DNA from: an uncultured Lachnospiraceae bacterium | Lineage (GTDB): Bacteria > Bacillota > Clostridia > Lachnospirales > Lachnospiraceae | DNA: 64,000 nt | Assembly: GCA_910584685.1 (NCBI GenBank) | Contig: CAJUAO010000002.1 | Coordinates: 153,322 to 217,321, forward strand | Reading direction: 5' to 3' | In this document: positions 34,457-43,471 of the stretch, piece after piece | Numbering within the stretch: position 1 is the first letter of the stretch | Layout: every line of letters starts with the position of its first letter | Program-made: the position numbers and the translations under genes | Notes under the pieces: model-generated | Seen by the model: only the letters and a program-made list of their open reading frames with translations | Told to the model about the DNA's origin: nothing | Databases searched by the model: none

Positions 34457-37213
34457 TTATTTGTTATTCAGGTTAAACAAAAGCATAACTGTTTTTCTGT
34501 TTTTAATTGTTGCAAGAATCCTTATATGTATTTGCAGCAAACAGCTAATTCCCTCTATTTCTATCTCACCGTCAATAGTTTCTGCCTGCTTTTCCTTTAG
34601 CTTTTTTATTGTCTCAATAAGAACATCCCTGCTTTTTTCCGAAAAACAATCCTGCACATGAAGTGAATACTTTTCAAATTCACCTCTTGTGGTTTTTAAT
34701 ATTCCGTAAAACTCATCATTCTGCATAATTATCTCCAGGTTATCATGCCAAAACTCTGCAATGACCATAGCGCCGATTTTATCAAAAATATTTGTACTCA
34801 TATTGTTTGGGTCAAGGAGATTCTCGGTATCCTTTATGCTTTCCGTATATTTCTGCCTTGCTATGCCTGTTGTATCATTGCTCTTAAGCAATTCAATAAA
34901 ATCCGTTACACTTATGGGCTTTGAAAAATAATAGCCCTGCATGTAATGACAGCCTATGCTTCTAAGGTATTCTGCCTGACTTGCTGTTTCTACCCCTTCT
35001 GCTATAACAGGTATATCCATCCATCTTGCCATTCTTATAACCGAACTGATAATAATTCCTCCCCTTCCCGTATTATCACCGGCTAAAAATTTCAAATCAA
35101 GCTTTAATGTATCTACCGTTACATCCTTAAGGGTATTCAGTGAAGAATATCCGCTTCCGAAATCATCCATCTCTATGATAAAGCCCTTATTCTTAAGCTC
35201 TCCCACAAAATCCGATACCTGCGCCTGCTGTTCAATATATGCTGATTCTGTTATTTCCAGCCTTACCCTGTGGATAGGAACGCCTTTCCTGTTAAGGGTA
35301 TCTATTATCCAGTCTATGATTTTATTATTAAAGGTATCTATCCTGGAAAGGTTTATCGCAATGGAAAACTCGTCATCTATAAGCATGTCTTCCGTCAGCT
35401 CATTTATAATATCGCATACATGCTCCACCACATATTTATCCATGGTAGTAATAAACCCGTTTTCCTCCATGATAGGGATAAATTCTCCGGGGCTTACCAT
35501 TCCGTGCTTAGGATGATGCCACCTTGTAAGCGCCTCCGCTCCTATTATTTTTCCTGTCTCACTGTTATACTGAGGCTGTAAATATATTTCAAACTGATTC
35601 TGTTCAAAGGCTGTAGGTATATAGCTTATAATTTCTTTTTCCTGTATAAGCTGCTCTCTCATATAGTTTTCATATATGCAGAAATGCATGTCCTTATTTT
35701 TCTTTGCCTTAGATAAAGCCAGCTCAGCCCTGTCACACATTATATTTACATCAATGCCCATATCATCTACTATATATCCTCCTATGGATATGGAAAATGT
35801 ATATGAGCTTCCAAACTTTTCAAACCACCTGTCAACCACCTTCATGACTACATCCTTATCAAAATCCTCATAAGGATAGCAGCATATATAATCGTCTCCT
35901 CCCAGATAACCGTATGTCCCAAGCTGCTTATCAAAATATGTCCGCCATTTATCCGCAACATACCTGATTAGCTCATCTCCCATACGCACGCCCATAATAT
36001 CATTAAAAACCTTAAACTGGTCTATATCGCCTCTTAGAATAATAAACTTTGTATTCTTATTCTCCTCTAATAAATTCTTTGTTTTTTCATAAAAGCCGTT
36101 TCTGTTTAAAAGGCCTGTCTTTCTGTCATAATTTGCCTGTCTGTATAATTGCTTTTTATATTTTTCATCTGCCGCCCGAAGCTCGTCGCTATGCTTTTTC
36201 TCCCGCTTATGCTTTCTGTCCTTCCTTATAAGTATCAGGACAAATATTGCAAGATATATTATAAGCCCAAGCACTGCCAGTCCTATTATAATATAAAATC
36301 TAAATCTGTACAAAAGCTCCGGAAATGAATAATTATATGCTATTGCAGAGGTATTGTCTACTACAATGTCAGTTATTTCTTTATAATCAATTTCAGCAAC
36401 TGTTTTTTTCAGTATAGATTTTAAGACCGGCTCCATATCCTTTGACACCAAGAGTGTTAAATTCTCAGGCTGGCTCCATTCCTTGTATATTGACAGCTTA
36501 TTGGCATAATAAGGACTTCTAAGCCTGTACAGGGCCGACAGCTTATTGTCCAGCGTAATGTCTGCCTTTCCCGACAAAACATATTCCATACACTCATGCT
36601 GGGTGTCAAGATACTCTACCTCCACATTTGGGTATATCTCCTTTAAAACATTACTATAACCTATAAAATTTACACACAGGGCTACCTTAAAGCTGTCGTT
36701 GTCATTGAAGTCAAACTCATTTCTTACCACCATAACCTTGCTTGATTCATATTTAAGCTCTATTGTTTCCACCGCAGCATCCAAATTTGAATACTCGCTA
36801 TGTAAAATCGGAGCTATAATATCGCCCATATCCTGAGCAAAAAAATCTTTTCCTCTCATGCCGTCAGGCATAAGTGAATACTCTATTTTAAGACCTGATA
36901 TCCTTTTTATAAGCTCCATAATATCATATGTAACCCCTGAAAATGCCTTACTTTCCTTGTCATAGCTGCTTAGTATGTTTCTGTCTCCATACAGCGCAAC
37001 ACGTACCTTTTTCCCGCTGTTTATATAATCCTGTTCCTCCCGGGTGAATTTTATATCATACTCATCTGCCGAACCGGGCTCCGCAGCAATTACATCTGTC
37101 CTTAGAATAGCTATGGCTGTAAATGTCATAAGCATTATTAATGCAGAACATACAACAATGAAGCTGTATACGGCTTTTTTTGTTTTCCCGCCTTTTATGT
37201 GTATTTTTTGCAT
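34457..37213 (-). CDS. Cyclic-di-GMP receptor-phosphodiesterase with solute-binding sensor and degenerate GGDEF
   Basis: About 918 residues from ATG 37213 (GAAAGGG upstream; a GTG at 37219 is an alternative). Signal/anchor helix (14-38); an extracellular type 3 solute-binding-like domain (about 50-290, RVALYGDRNILSSYD and KADITLDNKLSALY); a membrane helix (about 305-330); a GGDEF domain (about 365-520) whose active-site motif is GGDDY instead of GGDEF, so cyclase activity is doubtful; an EAL domain (about 530-775) with EALTRW, NLSR, EITES and DDFGSGYSS intact, so c-di-GMP hydrolysis is likely; and a 130-residue C-terminal PAS-like tail. It should couple an external ligand to c-di-GMP turnover. 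Its stop is eight bases from the valS promoter. Confidence 0.9.
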   Translation of the reverse strand: MQKIHIKGGKTKKAVYSFIVVCSALIMLMTFTAIAILRTDVIAAEPGSADEYDIKFTREEQDYINSGKKVRVALYGDRNILSSYDKESKAFSGVTYDIMELIKRISGLKIEYSLMPDGMRGKDFFAQDMGDIIAPILHSEYSNLDAAVETIELKYESSKVMVVRNEFDFNDNDSFKVALCVNFIGYSNVLKEIYPNVEVEYLDTQHECMEYVLSGKADITLDNKLSALYRLRSPYYANKLSIYKEWSQPENLTLLVSKDMEPVLKSILKKTVAEIDYKEITDIVVDNTSAIAYNYSFPELLYRFRFYIIIGLAVLGLIIYLAIFVLILIRKDRKHKREKKHSDELRAADEKYKKQLYRQANYDRKTGLLNRNGFYEKTKNLLEENKNTKFIILRGDIDQFKVFNDIMGVRMGDELIRYVADKWRTYFDKQLGTYGYLGGDDYICCYPYEDFDKDVVMKVVDRWFEKFGSSYTFSISIGGYIVDDMGIDVNIMCDRAELALSKAKKNKDMHFCIYENYMREQLIQEKEIISYIPTAFEQNQFEIYLQPQYNSETGKIIGAEALTRWHHPKHGMVSPGEFIPIMEENGFITTMDKYVVEHVCDIINELTEDMLIDDEFSIAINLSRIDTFNNKIIDWIIDTLNRKGVPIHRVRLEITESAYIEQQAQVSDFVGELKNKGFIIEMDDFGSGYSSLNTLKDVTVDTLKLDLKFLAGDNTGRGGIIISSVIRMARWMDIPVIAEGVETASQAEYLRSIGCHYMQGYYFSKPISVTDFIELLKSNDTTGIARQKYTESIKDTENLLDPNNMSTNIFDKIGAMVIAEFWHDNLEIIMQNDEFYGILKTTRGEFEKYSLHVQDCFSEKSRDVLIETIKKLKEKQAETIDGEIEIEGISCLLQIHIRILATIKNRKTVMLLFNLNNK

Positions 37214-37321
37214 ATTCACATTTCCCTTTCACGAACTTTTCATAAGATTTTTCAAACCGCTTATCAATATGTTATATAATACATCAAATCAAGACTAAAA
37301 TCAAGCCGTATAACTGCTGCT

Positions 37322-38131
37322 TTATGACTGCTGTTCGTTTTTTATCTGAAATTCCGTCATATTTTTTCTGTACCATTTTGGAATAAGATTATTCTGACAT
37401 TTTTCATTCTTTCTTTCCTTTATATATAACGCCTCATAAAAGGTTTTCCACATATGAGTGTAATCGTCTGATTTTTCGTATATTTCTTCAAGGTATTCGC
37501 CGTTTAGCCCATTATTTGCAACAATAATCCACTGCTGGTGCTTTTTGTGAATAGCGGCTTTTTTTCTTTTTTTATCGTATATAATCCAATTTTCATTTGG
37601 ATACCTTTCGTCAAAATGGTCTCCTATCAGGGGAATCACATCACATTTTGGCGATATTACTCCATAGAGCGTTCCATCTATGTCCTTAAATCTTAAAAAG
37701 CCCTTAAACAGGTGCGCCTCGTTTAATGCTTTTCTTGACAGCTCCATGGCGCATATAACGTATTTGTCCCCAAGCATTTCCAGTACTCTGCTTCCTGCCT
37801 TAAAGCCTCTTACCAGAAAGCCGAACACTATGGTTGCCCTGTCTGTTTCATAATGGCATAATGCCCTTACAACCAGCATATAGGCTTCCTCTCCCAGCTT
37901 TTTTCTTATTGATACGGCTGTCTTAAAGGATTTTTCGTAGTCTGTATCTATCGGTATATATTCTGCAAAAAGCTCCTCATTGTAATCATTCTCTATGCAT
38001 ATGTGTATGTTGTCCCTATAGCGCTCCCCCTTTTGACCGTATCTTTTGTTTCTTATGACAAATCCGTCAAATATAGCTGTAAAAATACCATCTATTGTGC
38101 CGTCGCACACTAATATAATTTTATTGTCCAT
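37322..38131 (-). CDS. TIGR03915 family DNA repair protein (UDG-like, DUF4130)
   Basis: Start at ATG 38131 (MDNKIILVCDG) with GAGGTG six bases upstream. 269 residues matching TIGR03915, a family always found beside a TIGR03916 radical SAM protein and predicted to act in DNA repair because of weak similarity to uracil-DNA glycosylases. Visible marks are CDGTIDGIFTAIFDGF at the N-terminus, FGFLVRGFKAGSRVLEML, FKGFLRFKDIDGTLYGVISPKCDVIPLIGDHFDERYP (in parts), and the late WKTFYEALYIKERKN. The pair is one operon: the upstream radical SAM gene ends 30 bases before this start. Two LexA boxes precede the operon, so it should be induced by DNA damage. Confidence 0.92.
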   Translation of the reverse strand: MDNKIILVCDGTIDGIFTAIFDGFVIRNKRYGQKGERYRDNIHICIENDYNEELFAEYIPIDTDYEKSFKTAVSIRKKLGEEAYMLVVRALCHYETDRATIVFGFLVRGFKAGSRVLEMLGDKYVICAMELSRKALNEAHLFKGFLRFKDIDGTLYGVISPKCDVIPLIGDHFDERYPNENWIIYDKKRKKAAIHKKHQQWIIVANNGLNGEYLEEIYEKSDDYTHMWKTFYEALYIKERKNEKCQNNLIPKWYRKNMTEFQIKNEQQS

Positions 38132-38161
38132 TTTCCACCTCATCTCTGCACGGTTTTACTC

Positions 38162-39688
38162 CTAATCAAACAGGCTCATCTGTGTATATGTTATCTGCTC
38201 TCCCACTCCTATAAGCCTTTCAGGCTTTTCATTGTATATAAGATGATGGGTAATATAGCTTTCCTCAAGTCTTGTATCATACATCATCTTCCCTTCACAG
38301 GTAATAAAATATAATGCCCTCTTTAAGACAACTCCCATTCTCCTTATATCATTAAAATCAAGCCTGCAGTGACGTCTGGCTGATATTATGCGCTTGGCGC
38401 TCTTTATGCCTATCCCGGGAACTCTAAGGAGAGTATAGTAATCCGCCCTGTTTATCTCTACGGGAAACAAGCCTAAATGACGTACTGCCCAGTCACACTT
38501 AGGGTCTATCTGCTTATTAAAATATGGTCTGTCCTCTGTCAAAAGCTCACCTGCCTTAAAGCCATAATACCTTAAAAGCCAGTCCGCCTGATAAAGTCTG
38601 TGCTCCCTTAAAAGCTCAGGCCCTCTTTCCGTAGACGGCAGGGTATTGTCGTTATTTACATTTATAAATGCAGAGTAGAACACCCTCTTCAGGTCATAAT
38701 TGTCATAAAGCGCCTCTGATACGTTTATAATGTGGTAATCTGTCTCATCTGTGGCTCCTATTATCATCTGAGTGCTTTGTCCTGCCGGAACAAAATATCT
38801 GTTTTTTGTTCCAATATAACTGCCAACATCAGTATTATCCGTCTTACGTGAAATCGTCTCTATGGCTTTTGCCTCTTTTAAAGACATGCCTTCAGCCTGC
38901 TTTATGCCATAGCCTGCCTTAGCAAGATTATCCATAAGCGCATTTCTGCTTTCATCAAGGTAGCTTGCATCGCTTATATACATTAGTGACTTTTTATTAT
39001 GCATACCATTCATATATCTGTTGTTTTTTATGCCTGTCTGTATTTCCTTCATAGGGAAAAGTATGCTTTTTCTGCTCTTATTAGGCGCCAGCCTTTTAAG
39101 CCCCTCGCCTGTTGGAAGCTCTAAATTTATGCTCATCCGGTCCGCCAGATATCCAAGCTGCTCTACAAGAAAGCTGTCAGCTCCCGGTATTGCCTTCGCA
39201 TGGATATAGCCGTTAAAATGATATTCCTTTCTAAGCTTATATATAGTCTCATATATAAGCTCTATGGTATAATCAGGACTTTTTATTATACCGGAGCTTA
39301 AAAACAATCCTTCTATATAATTTCTTCTGTAGAACTCTATAGTAAGGGTACATACCTCATCAGGAGTGAAGGTTGCCCTGGGAATGTCATTTGACGCTCT
39401 GTTTATGCAGTATTTGCAGTCAAATATACATTCATTTGTAAATAATATCTTAAGAAGGGAGATACATCTTCCGTCCGGTGTAAAGGTATGGCATATACCG
39501 CAGCCCTCTGCGCTTCCCATAGTTTTTCCATTACCCTTTCTGTCTACTCCGCTGGAGGTACATGCCACATCATACTTTGCACCGTCGCCAAGTATCCTAA
39601 GCTTTTCCTCCACGCTTATATTCCCTGCCAGCACTGCGCTGCTGCCTCTGCCTGTGTGTTTTTTACTTTCCGTAATAATATCTGACAT
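38162..39688 (-). CDS. TIGR03916 putative DNA modification/repair radical SAM protein
   Basis: Start at ATG 39688 (MSDIITESKK) with AGGAGGTG eight bases upstream. 508 residues. The radical SAM cluster is CIFDCKYC, preceded by a further Cys-rich stretch (EGCGICHTF) and followed by NRASNDIPRATFTP. A C-terminal helix-hairpin-helix, LLRVPGIGIKSAKRIISARR, suggests DNA binding. The family is predicted to repair or modify bases together with the TIGR03915 partner encoded next. No substrate is known to me. The upstream region carries two perfect GAAC-N4-GTTC operators, direct sequence support for SOS control. Confidence 0.94.
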   Translation of the reverse strand: MSDIITESKKHTGRGSSAVLAGNISVEEKLRILGDGAKYDVACTSSGVDRKGNGKTMGSAEGCGICHTFTPDGRCISLLKILFTNECIFDCKYCINRASNDIPRATFTPDEVCTLTIEFYRRNYIEGLFLSSGIIKSPDYTIELIYETIYKLRKEYHFNGYIHAKAIPGADSFLVEQLGYLADRMSINLELPTGEGLKRLAPNKSRKSILFPMKEIQTGIKNNRYMNGMHNKKSLMYISDASYLDESRNALMDNLAKAGYGIKQAEGMSLKEAKAIETISRKTDNTDVGSYIGTKNRYFVPAGQSTQMIIGATDETDYHIINVSEALYDNYDLKRVFYSAFINVNNDNTLPSTERGPELLREHRLYQADWLLRYYGFKAGELLTEDRPYFNKQIDPKCDWAVRHLGLFPVEINRADYYTLLRVPGIGIKSAKRIISARRHCRLDFNDIRRMGVVLKRALYFITCEGKMMYDTRLEESYITHHLIYNEKPERLIGVGEQITYTQMSLFD

Positions 39689-39710
39689 ATATGCCACCTC
39701 CTGCCTCAAA

Positions 39711-39722
39711 GAACAAACGTTC
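39711..39722 (-). promoter_or_regulatory. LexA box 1
   Basis: GAACAAACGTTC, a perfect GAAC-N4-GTTC Firmicutes LexA (Cheo) box, 22 bases upstream of the radical SAM gene start, where bound LexA would block initiation or early elongation. Confidence 0.85.
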
Positions 39723-39742
39723 TTTTATTTTATATTACTACA

Positions 39743-39754
39743 GAACATTAGTTC
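39743..39754 (-). promoter_or_regulatory. LexA box 2
   Basis: GAACATTAGTTC, a second perfect GAAC-N4-GTTC box, with its centre 32 bases (about three helical turns) from box 1, so two LexA dimers could sit on the same face of the DNA over the promoter. Confidence 0.85.
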
Positions 39755-39903
39755 TGTAAAGAGGAAATTTTTTCTTTAATAAACAAAATTTATAAATCCT
39801 TTATTCCAAAAACACAATTTGGTCACAATTTTTATTTATGATGTATACATCAAAAGCGATAAGCTATTGATAATAAATTTTTTCATATTTTCATAACTCC
39901 CCC

Positions 39904-39940
39904 TTACCCCATCGGCTGCAACTGATGGGGTAACTTTTTA
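39904..39940 (+). terminator. Plus-strand terminator-like hairpin without an upstream gene
   Basis: TTACCCCATC (39904-39913) pairs with GATGGGGTAA (39924-39933), followed on the plus strand by CTTTTTATTT. The T-run is only on the plus strand, where no ORF precedes it for 150 bases. It might end a small RNA starting near 39780-39830. The rest of the 435-base gap (39689-40123) holds the LexA boxes, a second hairpin and repeat copy C. Confidence 0.45.
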
Positions 39941-39947
39941 TTTATAA

Positions 39948-39975
39948 AAAAGTCTCGTCTAAAAACGAGACTTTC
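39948..39975. terminator. Hairpin terminator
   Basis: AAAGTCTCGT pairs with ACGAGACTTT (ending at 39974) across a six-base loop. T- and A-rich arms allow function in both directions; it probably backs up termination of the lipoprotein gene to its right on the minus strand. Confidence 0.55.
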
Positions 39976-40009
39976 ATGACGAAATTTCCTATTACATTAT
40001 TATAAAAAA

Positions 40010-40094
40010 CTGCTGCGCTAAGAAAAACACCTGCAATAATACATTCCACAAACTCATAGTGTTCTGTGTATCGTAGTTTTTCTTAGCACAACAG
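40010..40094. repeat. Imperfect palindromic repeat, copy C
   Basis: CTGCTGCGCTAAGAAAAAC (40010-40028) pairs with GTTTTTCTTAGCACAACAG (40076-40094); two mismatches, both G-U tolerant in RNA. It is 30 bases past the stop of the lipoprotein gene and shares the CTAAGAAAAAC arm end with the other copies. Confidence 0.6.
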
Positions 40095-40123
40095 TTCGTT
40101 TTTAATATTTTAAAATATTACAA

Positions 40124-41839
40124 TTAATCCTCTGCTGTAAATTCCTTTTCATAAATTAATGTATTGTCAAAGTCATAATATTTTAATACTACCACCGGAT
40201 TTTCTACATCAATGTAAACAGGAAGCTGCTTACAAAGAGCAGTAAACGTTGATTTCTGACCGGCTATGGCTCCATCAAAATACTCTCTTGCATCTTCAAG
40301 AGTAAAATCATCACTAATTAACATTTCATCTGTATATTTGTATGTATATACAAGCTTATTTCCCTCACCGGTTATGGTCATGCTCATGCCCATCCCCTCG
40401 TAGGACTCCATCTGCTGTTCTACCTGTTTTTTAAATTCATCATCCTCTACATAGTCTTTAATGCTTGCATATTTTTTACCTGATACGTTTGACGAGCTGT
40501 TTCCATTGCTTACACTGTTATTATGATGTATGTCGTCATGATGGTCGTTATCATAATTGTTATTATTGCCTAAATTACTATTATTGCCTGAATTATTATT
40601 CCAACTGTCATCAAAGTCATCAAGGTTGTCAAAATCATCAAGGTCATCAAAATCATCAAACGGTAAGCTTCCTGAGGCTCCGTTAATGCCTTTCTTAAAA
40701 CCATTCATAAATTCATCAATAATAGGCTTTGCATCCTCATCTGATATAACGTCAGAAGGCGCTGATATCTTTAATGAATCATCCTTCTTTGCAGTATTTT
40801 CAACGCTTACTGCCATTTTATTTGAGCTGTCTGAAAATGCAAAGGCTATTCCCGTCTTAAATGTATCGTCAACATATGATGCAGATAATGATATTGAAAA
40901 ATCATATTCTCCCATAAGAGACGCTATATCATATACGCTAAAAAGAGATGCCGCCTGTTCAAGCTGCTCTGCAGTCACAACCTCCTCGCCAGCTATATCG
41001 TTGATTCTTTTTGCTATATTATCGCTGTTCTTCTCAACCTCTTTCAATACACCTGACAATATATCATTTATATTATTTTTGTTGATAGTCATTCTGTAGG
41101 TATCGCCATCATTCGTAAAGCATGTATCGGAGCCGTTCTTCATGCCCTTTACAAGAAGCTCTGCAAAATATTTCAGGCTTTCCTGCGCCTTCTTATACTG
41201 GTCGCTGCCCATAAATTCCGACATTATATCGTCATATGAGCCGGAAACAACCGGCATGCCTGCATCCTGAAGCATATCTCCATATGAATCCTCGATTATT
41301 TCCATAATCTCATCCAATGTTTCCTTAGATACCTTAAGATAATTTCCTTCAGGAAGCTCATCTCCTATAAGCTCCTTAATAGAAATCTCCTCCTCTGACA
41401 TTTCGCCTAAAAGCTTATCCACGCCGTCTACCATAGTACCTAAGCCAATGTATGCGTCACCGTCAGCTAATACATAATCAAGAAGCTTTACTGATGCTTT
41501 TCCTCCAAGGCTTACGCCAATACTTACGTCAGCCTCATGGTTCTTATTATCTGCCTTGCCGTCCCATGTTCCTGAAAGCGTTACTCCGTTTCCTCCGCCA
41601 ATAACAGACATGATTTCTTCGTCAATATCCTCTATCTCGTCTCCTGTCACAGTCATGGTAAAGCTGCCGCTAAAGGTATATTTGTCCATAGCTGCTGCTT
41701 TTTCAAATGCTTCGCTTATGGAAGCCGCCTTTTTTCCGTCAGACTTAATTTGGTTTTTATCATCACTTCCACAGCCTGCAAGAACTGTCAACGACAATAC
41801 TGCTGTCATTGCAAGTGCCGCCAATTTTCTTAATTTCAT
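40124..41839 (-). CDS. Large putative lipoprotein with Asp/Phe repeat and Asn/His-rich segment
   Basis: Start at ATG 41839 (MKLRKLAALAM), GGAGG upstream. Signal peptide ends with lipobox LAGC. 571 residues. The long middle region (about 40-380) alternates beta strands with charged loops and resembles the LppX/LprAFG-type or DUF6612-like beta-sheet lipoproteins (KYTFSGSFTMTVTGDEI opening), but I cannot name the family. Then comes DFDDLDDFDNLDDFDD followed by an Asn-rich stretch and HHDDIHHNN, which could bind metal. A short conserved-looking C-terminal domain (about 475-571) follows, including EGMGMSMTITGEGNKLVYTY. A terminator and repeat copy C follow. Confidence 0.7.
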   Translation of the reverse strand: MKLRKLAALAMTAVLSLTVLAGCGSDDKNQIKSDGKKAASISEAFEKAAAMDKYTFSGSFTMTVTGDEIEDIDEEIMSVIGGGNGVTLSGTWDGKADNKNHEADVSIGVSLGGKASVKLLDYVLADGDAYIGLGTMVDGVDKLLGEMSEEEISIKELIGDELPEGNYLKVSKETLDEIMEIIEDSYGDMLQDAGMPVVSGSYDDIMSEFMGSDQYKKAQESLKYFAELLVKGMKNGSDTCFTNDGDTYRMTINKNNINDILSGVLKEVEKNSDNIAKRINDIAGEEVVTAEQLEQAASLFSVYDIASLMGEYDFSISLSASYVDDTFKTGIAFAFSDSSNKMAVSVENTAKKDDSLKISAPSDVISDEDAKPIIDEFMNGFKKGINGASGSLPFDDFDDLDDFDNLDDFDDSWNNNSGNNSNLGNNNNYDNDHHDDIHHNNSVSNGNSSSNVSGKKYASIKDYVEDDEFKKQVEQQMESYEGMGMSMTITGEGNKLVYTYKYTDEMLISDDFTLEDAREYFDGAIAGQKSTFTALCKQLPVYIDVENPVVVLKYYDFDNTLIYEKEFTAED

Positions 41840-42109
41840 TCTTATCCTCCATTTCATATATGCGGCAAAATTTGTCTAGCAAAAGCTGCCGCACCGAAAA
41901 AATATTATTTACGTTATATTATACTTAAGCACAATTCCTTTCATTAGTCAATAAATTTTCTATAAATATTTATTGGTTTTTTCATTTATATATTGTTCTT
42001 CTCTATCCCAAACAGTATCGCTTACTTTTCTATGAATTACTTATTGTTTTTTTCTCACTTTATTGGTAAACTTAGTCTTATAAAACACTAACGGAGGATA
42101 ATAATTATA

Positions 42110-42610
42110 ATGGGAAAAAAAGCTACAAAGGCCGCTGACAGCATATACTGTCAGGCAAGATACGAGGCATGCGAAAATAACAGTGATTTTGGAAGCAGGG
42201 AAAAAGCTTCAGAAATAATAGGAATAGACCGCACAAGACTTGCGCGGATAGAGCTTGGAAAAATAAATCCGTATCCTGAGGAGGTGCTTGCCATGGCAGA
42301 GGCATATAACTGCCCTGAGCTTTGTAATTACTACTGTGCAAAGGAATGCGCCATTGGCAAAACCACAGTGAACGAGGTTTCCATTGACGACTTTGACAGG
42401 CTTGCCCTAAAGGTTTTAGGCTCTCTAAAGGATATTGACGATATAAGAGCATCCCTCATAGCTATATCCGAGGACGGCATAATTGACGAAACAGAATGGG
42501 ACGAATTTAACTCTATCCTTGACTCTCTTGATAAAATATCCACAAATGCGGCGGCATTACAATTATGGGCAAAGAAAAACATTAAAATGCTTCATAAAAA
42601 GAAGGAATAA
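42110..42610 (+). CDS. XRE-family helix-turn-helix regulator
   Basis: 166 residues. The N-terminal 70 residues form a Cro/C1-type HTH (SREKASEIIGIDRTRLARIELGKINPYP). The central Cys-rich stretch (CPELCNYYCAKECAIG) is typical of a Firmicutes subgroup of these regulators, and the C-terminal half is helical (SIDDFDRLALKVLGSLKDID). Start ATG with GGAGGAT upstream. It is the only plus-strand gene in this stretch and has its own 230-base upstream region, very AT-rich. Its 3' end overlaps the convergent radical SAM gene by 29 bases. Target genes unknown. Confidence 0.85.
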   Translation: MGKKATKAADSIYCQARYEACENNSDFGSREKASEIIGIDRTRLARIELGKINPYPEEVLAMAEAYNCPELCNYYCAKECAIGKTTVNEVSIDDFDRLALKVLGSLKDIDDIRASLIAISEDGIIDETEWDEFNSILDSLDKISTNAAALQLWAKKNIKMLHKKKE

Positions 42611-43469
42611 AGCTTTCCTTTGCAGTATCGCCCTCCTGAATAAACCCGTTTTCAACCCCTATGGCTGCGGCATAATCAACCAGCCTTTCATACTCCCGTT
42701 TTGTTACCTTACGGTTTATCTCAGGGTAATCCTTAAGATTTGAAACAGGAGTATATTGATTCATAATGCTTATAAAAACATCATCTCCGTAAGTATCGTA
42801 GAGATACTTTATTATTTCCTTTCCCTCCGTTACATGCTTTGGCAAAAGCAGATGTCTTACTATTACGCCCTTTTTCATTATGCCATTCTCATCAAACCGG
42901 CATTTTCCCGCCTGTCTTACCATGGCAGCTACCGCTTTTTTCGCTATCTTTGGATAATCCTCTGCCTTTGAATACCTGAGGGCAGTTTCCTCCTTCATAT
43001 ATTTAAAATCCACCAAAAAAATATCTACAAAATCACATATATTTTCTATAAGCTCTGCAAGCTCATAGCCGCTGCTGTTATATACTACAGGTATGGTTAA
43101 GCCGTCTTTTTTTGCCGTTAATACAGCCTCCCTTATTTCGCGGATATAGTGTGAAGGAGTTACTAGATTTATATTATGGGCGCCCTTTTTTTGAAGCATA
43201 AGGCAAAGCCGGGACAATTCTTCCACGTTAATTCTTTTTCCTGCCATTCCCCTGCTTATCTCATAATTCTGACAATATACGCACCTTAAATTACAACCGG
43301 AAAAAAATATTGTTCCCGAGCCCTTATTTCCCGATATACAAGGCTCCTCCCACATATGAAGCGCCGCCCTTGCCACATATATTCCTTTGCCGGCTACGCC
43401 GCATACGCCTTTTTCATTTTTATCTCTGTCCGCATTACATCTCCGGGGACATATATTACATTTGCTCAT
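42582..43469 (-). CDS. Radical SAM protein, pyruvate formate-lyase activase-like
   Basis: 295 residues. The N-terminal CNICPRRCNADR segment and CGVAG, followed by the radical SAM triad CNLRCVYC (about residues 58-65) and QNYEISRG, place it with the PflX/YgiQ-like PFL-activase-related family. Conserved SGYE and DIFLVDFKYM motifs follow. These enzymes may install glycyl radicals or act on unknown substrates; no glycyl radical enzyme gene is nearby. Start ATG with GGAG upstream. The alpha/beta hydrolase gene upstream ends two bases before this start, suggesting one transcript. Convergent 29-base overlap with the HTH gene. Confidence 0.9.
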   Translation of the reverse strand: MSKCNICPRRCNADRDKNEKGVCGVAGKGIYVARAALHMWEEPCISGNKGSGTIFFSGCNLRCVYCQNYEISRGMAGKRINVEELSRLCLMLQKKGAHNINLVTPSHYIREIREAVLTAKKDGLTIPVVYNSSGYELAELIENICDFVDIFLVDFKYMKEETALRYSKAEDYPKIAKKAVAAMVRQAGKCRFDENGIMKKGVIVRHLLLPKHVTEGKEIIKYLYDTYGDDVFISIMNQYTPVSNLKDYPEINRKVTKREYERLVDYAAAIGVENGFIQEGDTAKESFIPSFYEAF

Positions 43470-43471
43470 AA

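Noticed and set aside
39838..39852. Palindrome GATGTATACATC as a regulatory site
   Set aside because: It stands alone in AT-rich sequence with no promoter that it would obviously control.
42582..42610. The 29-base convergent overlap of the HTH and radical SAM genes as evidence of a wrong gene call
   Set aside because: Both proteins are full length and recognisable to their C-termini; short tail-to-tail overlaps are common.
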